Shown here: piece by piece, positions 4,859 to 8,543 of the stretch | Layout: the number at the start of each line of letters is the position of its first letter | How positions within the stretch are numbered: position 1 is the first letter of the stretch | NCBI GenBank assembly: GCA_964403175.1 | Contig: CAYOFH010000143.1 | Span: 1 to 8,543 of the forward strand | DNA length: 8,543 nt | From: Marinilabilia sp964403175 | Lineage (GTDB): Bacteria > Bacteroidota > Bacteroidia > Bacteroidales > Marinilabiliaceae | Direction: 5' to 3' | The notes under the pieces: model-generated | Seen by the model: only the letters and a program-made list of their open reading frames with translations | Told to the model about the DNA's origin: nothing | Database searches by the model: none | Translations under genes and position numbers: made by a program

Positions 4859-7684
4859 ATGAAAAAACTTATTAACCTGCTGACAATTGTATTATTCATT
4901 TCCTTTTCAGGGATTACAACAGCCCAGACAAACCTGGAACAGACAGTTCCAATAGAAGAAAGTGTAAAAACAGGAGTCCTGGAAAACGGGCTGACTTATT
5001 ACATCAAACACAATCAGGAACCCAAAAAACGGGCGAGCTTCTATATTATTCAAAACGTAGGAGCCTTACTCGAAAAAGACAATCAAAACGGACTTGCACA
5101 TTTCCTGGAGCACATGGCTTTCAACGGCACCAAAAACTTTGAAGGAAAGGGCATTCTCAATACACTTGAGAGACATGGTGTCGCATTTGGGAGAAACATC
5201 AATGCCTATACCTCCTATAACCAAACGGTTTACAACATGAGTAATGTTCCCACCGATCCGGAAGGATTAGTCGATACCTGCCTGCTGATTCTTCATGACT
5301 GGTCGGATGGCTTATTGCTCACTGATGAAGAAATTGATCTGGAGCGGGGTGTCATCACAGAAGAGTGGCGAACCCGCCGAAATTCAGGATTTCGACTCCA
5401 GCAACAATGGTTCCCGGTAGTATTTAAGGGATCAATGTGGGCGGAACGAGATATTATTGGAGATACCACAGTCATAAAAACCCATGACCCTGAAACCTTA
5501 CGGGATTTTTATCACGACTGGTACCGCACCGATTTGCAAGCCATTGCCATCGTGGGCGATATTGATGTCAATGAAGTTGAAAAAAATATCAAAGAGCTTT
5601 TCTCCCCCATAAAAGCGGTAAAGAATCCGAAAGAAAGACCCGTTTTCACGATCCCTGACCATGATGAAACCCGGTTTGTTGTAGCTACCGATGAAGAAGC
5701 AACGCGATCCAACATCAACATATACATTCGTCATAAAAACAATGACGGAAAAGAAAAAACCTATAAAGGGCAACGGGAAGGGATAATTCGTTCTCTTTAC
5801 AATTCAATGACATCACAACGCATCAGTGAGCTTCTGGAAAAAGGTGAGCCTCCCTTTATCAATGGTTTTACAGGAATCGATGGCTTCGTGAGAGGCTACG
5901 ATGGATACGCGATAGGTGCCACAGCCAACGATGGAGAAGAGGAGAAAGCCCTGGAAGCAATTCTTATCGAAACAGAAAGAATTAAGCGACATGGCTTCTC
6001 CCCGGGCGAACTCGAAAGAGCAAAAAAAGATTTTCTTTCCAGAATTGAAACTCAATATAAACAAAGAGATAAAATCAGTAACGACAATTATTGTAATAAG
6101 TTTGCAGACCATTATCTTACCGGATCGCCCATTAACGGGATTGAAGATTACTTTCATTTTGTACAGGAAACTTTGCCGGCTATTACATTGGATGAAATAT
6201 CTGAAAGAGCTGAAAAATGGATTACCGATAAAAACCGTTCCATCGTAATTACCGGTCCTGCAGATTCGGAACATCTCACGGAACAAGAAGCTCTGGCCAT
6301 CCTGACAACAGTGGAAAACATGGAAATACCCCCATATGAAGATATGGCTATTGGAACATCTCTCATTGATGACAATCTGAAAGGTTCAAAAGTAATCAAC
6401 ACCAAACGCCTTGAAGAATTTGATGCAGTGGAATGGACTTTGGAAAATAATGCAAAAGTAATTTTCCGGCATGCCAATTACCAAAAAGACCAGGTTTTAT
6501 TTAATGCTTTCAGCAAAGGCGGTTCATCCCTCTGGGACGATGAATATATACCCAGCCTGACTTTGGCCACTAACTTTGTCAGCGCCTACGGACTGGGAGA
6601 TTTCGATGCCACCACTCTTAAAAAGATGCTTTCCGGAATTAACGCGAGGGTGAATCCCAATTTAAGTACAATATCAGAAGGAATTAGCGGGTCTTCCACT
6701 CCAAAAGATTTCGAAACCCTGATGCAAATGGTCTATCTCGCTTTCGAAAAGCCCCGTTTCGACGAGGATGCTCACAATGCACTAATGGCAAGGTACATGG
6801 CTGTAGTTAAGAATTTACAAAATGAACCGAAAAAAATAATGGAAGATTCTCTGAGACAAATATGGAACAATTATCATCCAAGGCTCAGGGTTCTTGACAC
6901 AGAATTTATGGAGAATATTAGTTTTGATGAAATCCGTGATATTTACAACGATCGCTTCCAGGATGCTGAAGATTTTACCTTTTTAATTGTTGGTAATATT
7001 GATGAGGAAACTGCCAAAAGTATGTCGGAGAAATATATTGGCTCCCTCACTTCTACCAACAGGGATGAAACATGGATAAACAGGAACATGGAGGCTCCTG
7101 AGGGCCGAACCGAAAAGATAATTCCCATAAAACTGACCACTCCTAAAGCGCACGTCAATATCAGATACGAAAAGGACTCGGAGTACAATCAAAAAAATAA
7201 ACTAATGCTGAATGTTCTGCGGGGAATCCTTAATCTGCGTTATACTGAGACCGTACGAGAAGAAGAAGGCGGAAGCTATGGTGTGAGTGTGAATTCCAGC
7301 CTTTCCCAATATCCTTTGGCCAAAGCAACGCTTCTTATGTCGTTCGATTGCGAACCCAGGCGGGCCGATGAACTAAAAGCCATCATTTACCGGGAAATTG
7401 ACAATATCGCAAAAAATGGTCCAACTGCCGATGACTTTCAAAAAACCATCAAAAACATCCTCAAGGACAGAGAACAGCACAGGGAGCATAACCCTTTCTG
7501 GATGGAAGCTTTATACGACTATTATTTCAGAGGGATAAACACTGTCGACAAAGCTAATTATGAAGAGATTCTTGAAAATATGACACAAAAAGAGATCAGG
7601 GAATTTACCAGTACACTTGTCTCCAATGCAGATGTAATGGATGTGGTTTTTGTACCTGAAGAGCAGGTAAATTCTGTGGAATAG
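4859..7684 (+). CDS. Secreted M16-family zinc metalloprotease (two-repeat, ~105 kDa)
   Basis: M16 (pitrilysin/insulysin) enzymes are clam-shell zinc proteases that degrade peptides. This 941-residue protein has a signal peptide (MKKLINLLTIVLFISFSG, cleavage near TTA-Q, 22/23), so it should act in the periplasm or envelope. The N-terminal half carries the inverted zinc motif HFLEH (H81, E84, H85) and the distal glutamate in the DLERGVITEEW segment (E162, 77 residues after H85, as in pitrilysin). An M16 C-type domain follows (DPETLRDFYHDWYRTDLQAIAIVGDI from ~210). The second half (~520-930) repeats the fold without HxxEH, as expected for the non-catalytic half, and keeps the R-Y substrate-binding region (RYTETVREEEGGSYGV, 794-809). 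Length fits the one-chain two-half class common in Bacteroidota. The ATG at 4859 follows an A/C-rich leader. No upstream promoter matched the consensus clearly. A strong hairpin follows 40 nt after the stop. Substrate unknown. Confidence 0.95.
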   Translation: MKKLINLLTIVLFISFSGITTAQTNLEQTVPIEESVKTGVLENGLTYYIKHNQEPKKRASFYIIQNVGALLEKDNQNGLAHFLEHMAFNGTKNFEGKGILNTLERHGVAFGRNINAYTSYNQTVYNMSNVPTDPEGLVDTCLLILHDWSDGLLLTDEEIDLERGVITEEWRTRRNSGFRLQQQWFPVVFKGSMWAERDIIGDTTVIKTHDPETLRDFYHDWYRTDLQAIAIVGDIDVNEVEKNIKELFSPIKAVKNPKERPVFTIPDHDETRFVVATDEEATRSNINIYIRHKNNDGKEKTYKGQREGIIRSLYNSMTSQRISELLEKGEPPFINGFTGIDGFVRGYDGYAIGATANDGEEEKALEAILIETERIKRHGFSPGELERAKKDFLSRIETQYKQRDKISNDNYCNKFADHYLTGSPINGIEDYFHFVQETLPAITLDEISERAEKWITDKNRSIVITGPADSEHLTEQEALAILTTVENMEIPPYEDMAIGTSLIDDNLKGSKVINTKRLEEFDAVEWTLENNAKVIFRHANYQKDQVLFNAFSKGGSSLWDDEYIPSLTLATNFVSAYGLGDFDATTLKKMLSGINARVNPNLSTISEGISGSSTPKDFETLMQMVYLAFEKPRFDEDAHNALMARYMAVVKNLQNEPKKIMEDSLRQIWNNYHPRLRVLDTEFMENISFDEIRDIYNDRFQDAEDFTFLIVGNIDEETAKSMSEKYIGSLTSTNRDETWINRNMEAPEGRTEKIIPIKLTTPKAHVNIRYEKDSEYNQKNKLMLNVLRGILNLRYTETVREEEGGSYGVSVNSSLSQYPLAKATLLMSFDCEPRRADELKAIIYREIDNIAKNGPTADDFQKTIKNILKDREQHREHNPFWMEALYDYYFRGINTVDKANYEEILENMTQKEIREFTSTLVSNADVMDVVFVPEEQVNSVE

Positions 7685-7724
7685 TCAGATTCCCGGGCAA
7701 TAACACCGTTCTTAAAGGTTTTCA

Positions 7725-7790
7725 GAGGGTTGGGATGAGTTAATTACAGGCAAAGCCTGTAATTAACTCATCCCAACCCTCAATTTTTAC
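7725..7790 (+). terminator. 27-bp perfect hairpin with T tract after the M16 protease gene
   Basis: The arms 7725-7751 and 7755-7781 are exact reverse complements with a three-base AAA loop, and AATTTTT follows (7782-7788). The position 40 nt after the protease stop and the one-sided T tract point to a rho-independent terminator for the plus strand. On the minus strand no T run follows. The stem is much longer than ordinary terminators, though long perfect stems are seen in Bacteroidota. Confidence 0.75.
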
Positions 7791-7875
7791 CGCAAATCCT
7801 TTTAAGTCTCCATTGAAGGAATTTAAGGGGCCCTAAACTATATTACTTTAATTTGACGGGTCGGGAAAAAGCTGC

Positions 7876-7911
7876 ATTGAACATCTTTTAGCCCGACATT
7901 TTGTACATTTG
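7876..7911 (+). promoter_or_regulatory. Candidate promoter of folE
   Basis: TACATTTG at 7904-7911 matches the TAnnTTTG -7 consensus. The best -33 match is ATTG at 7876-7879, with a rather long 24-nt spacer. A start near 7918 gives a leader of about 36 nt. An inverted pair GTCGGG/CCCGAC (7860-7865, 7892-7897) brackets the -33 region and could be an operator or chance. Confidence 0.42.
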
Positions 7912-7953
7912 CTTGCTCAATTTTCAAAAAGGAAGAAACAATTATTTTATATT

Positions 7954-8543
7954 ATGAAACATTCATTACACGGAGACAATGGATACGCCAAAATAGAATC
8001 CTATGACGATAAAACAACTGACGCCTTAAGTCACCACTACAAAGAAGTATTGAAACTACTGGGCGAAGATGAGACCCGCGAAGGCCTGGAAAAAACCCCC
8101 CTAAGAGTGGCCAAAGCCATGCAGTTTCTTACGCAGGGGTATAATATGGATCCCGAAGATATCATCAGATCGGCCATGTTCAAGGAAGATTATCAGCAGA
8201 TGGTCGTAGTCAAAGACATAGAGTTGTACAGCATGTGCGAGCATCACATGCTTCCGTTTTTCGGGAAAGCTCACGTAGCCTATATTCCACGCCACCACAT
8301 CACCGGGTTGAGTAAAATTGCCCGGGTGGTGGAGGCCTATGCCCGCAGACTTCAGGTTCAGGAAAGGCTGACCACCCAAATCAAAGAGTGTATTCATAAA
8401 ACACTGAATCCTCTGGGAGTGGCTGTTGTGATCGAAGCGCAGCATATGTGCATGCAGATGCGTGGAGTTCAGAAACAGCATTCTGTGACCACTACTTCCG
8501 ACTTTACCGGGGCTTTTCTGAGAAATCAGGCTACCCGGGAGGA
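7954..8543 (+). CDS. folE: GTP cyclohydrolase I, C-terminus cut by window edge
   Basis: FolE converts GTP to 7,8-dihydroneopterin triphosphate and formate, the first step of tetrahydrofolate (and other pterin/deazapurine) synthesis, as a cytoplasmic homodecamer. The 196 visible residues include the family landmarks: GLEKTPLRVAKAMQFLTQGY (44-63), zinc ligands C95 and H98 in SMCEHHMLPFFGKAHVAYIP with the neighbouring catalytic H97, GLSKIARVVEAYARRLQVQERLT (118-140), and the third zinc ligand C166 in QHMCMQMRGV. The C95-C166 spacing of 71 equals that of the E. coli enzyme (C110-C181). The reading frame is open to the edge at TRE, so only a handful of residues are probably missing. The ATG at 7954 is preceded by AAGGAAG about 20 nt upstream, too far for a standard ribosome-binding site. 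The strong hairpin upstream makes it an independent transcription unit. Confidence 0.97.
   Translation, partial: MKHSLHGDNGYAKIESYDDKTTDALSHHYKEVLKLLGEDETREGLEKTPLRVAKAMQFLTQGYNMDPEDIIRSAMFKEDYQQMVVVKDIELYSMCEHHMLPFFGKAHVAYIPRHHITGLSKIARVVEAYARRLQVQERLTTQIKECIHKTLNPLGVAVVIEAQHMCMQMRGVQKQHSVTTTSDFTGAFLRNQATRE

Noticed and set aside
5813..6286. 157-codon minus-strand open frame and a 110-codon frame on the plus strand (5916-6248)
   Set aside because: Both are alternate-frame shadows of the M16 protease gene.
8101..8481. 126-codon minus-strand open frame
   Set aside because: Antisense shadow of folE, whose zinc-binding and active-site residues are all present on the plus strand.

Overview
The window looks like chromosomal DNA from a member of the phylum Bacteroidota. 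Evidence: A-rich leaders without clear Shine-Dalgarno sequences, candidate promoters of the Bacteroidota type (TTTG, a spacer, then TAnnTTTG), a very large secreted Cys/Gly/Thr-rich modular surface protein, a secreted M16 protease, a small outer-membrane barrel, and word-like intergenic repeats and hairpins common in free-living Bacteroidales/Marinilabiliales-type genomes. The order-level placement is inference.

Layout. 1-1227 (minus): N-terminal part of a large secreted modular protein; the gene runs off the left edge. 1228-2312: about 1.1 kb without a convincing gene. It holds a candidate promoter and long leader for the surface protein, a symmetric array of four REP-like hairpins (1822-2070), and a near-perfect promoter for the next gene. 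2313-2921 (plus): a 202-aa exported beta-barrel-like protein of unknown function. 2922-3478: about 560 bp of repeats (GT-rich words, a G-run block, a second cluster of short hairpins). 3479-4606 (plus): dprA, full length. 4607-4858: 14-bp tandem repeat and AT-rich leader. 4859-7684 (plus): a 941-aa secreted M16 metalloprotease with an intact HxxEH site. 7725-7790: a 27-bp perfect hairpin followed by Ts, a probable terminator. 7904-7911: candidate promoter. 7954-8543 (plus): folE (GTP cyclohydrolase I), cut by the right edge.

The genes do not form an obvious pathway. Each has its own intergenic region, so they look like separate transcription units: envelope/secretion functions (surface protein, barrel, protease) interleaved with housekeeping dprA and folE. 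I found no defence island, CRISPR array, transposase, tRNA or rRNA. The most unusual content is non-coding: the nested inverted array at 1822-2070, in which one hairpin stem shows a compensatory change, and the repeats packed between the barrel gene and dprA.
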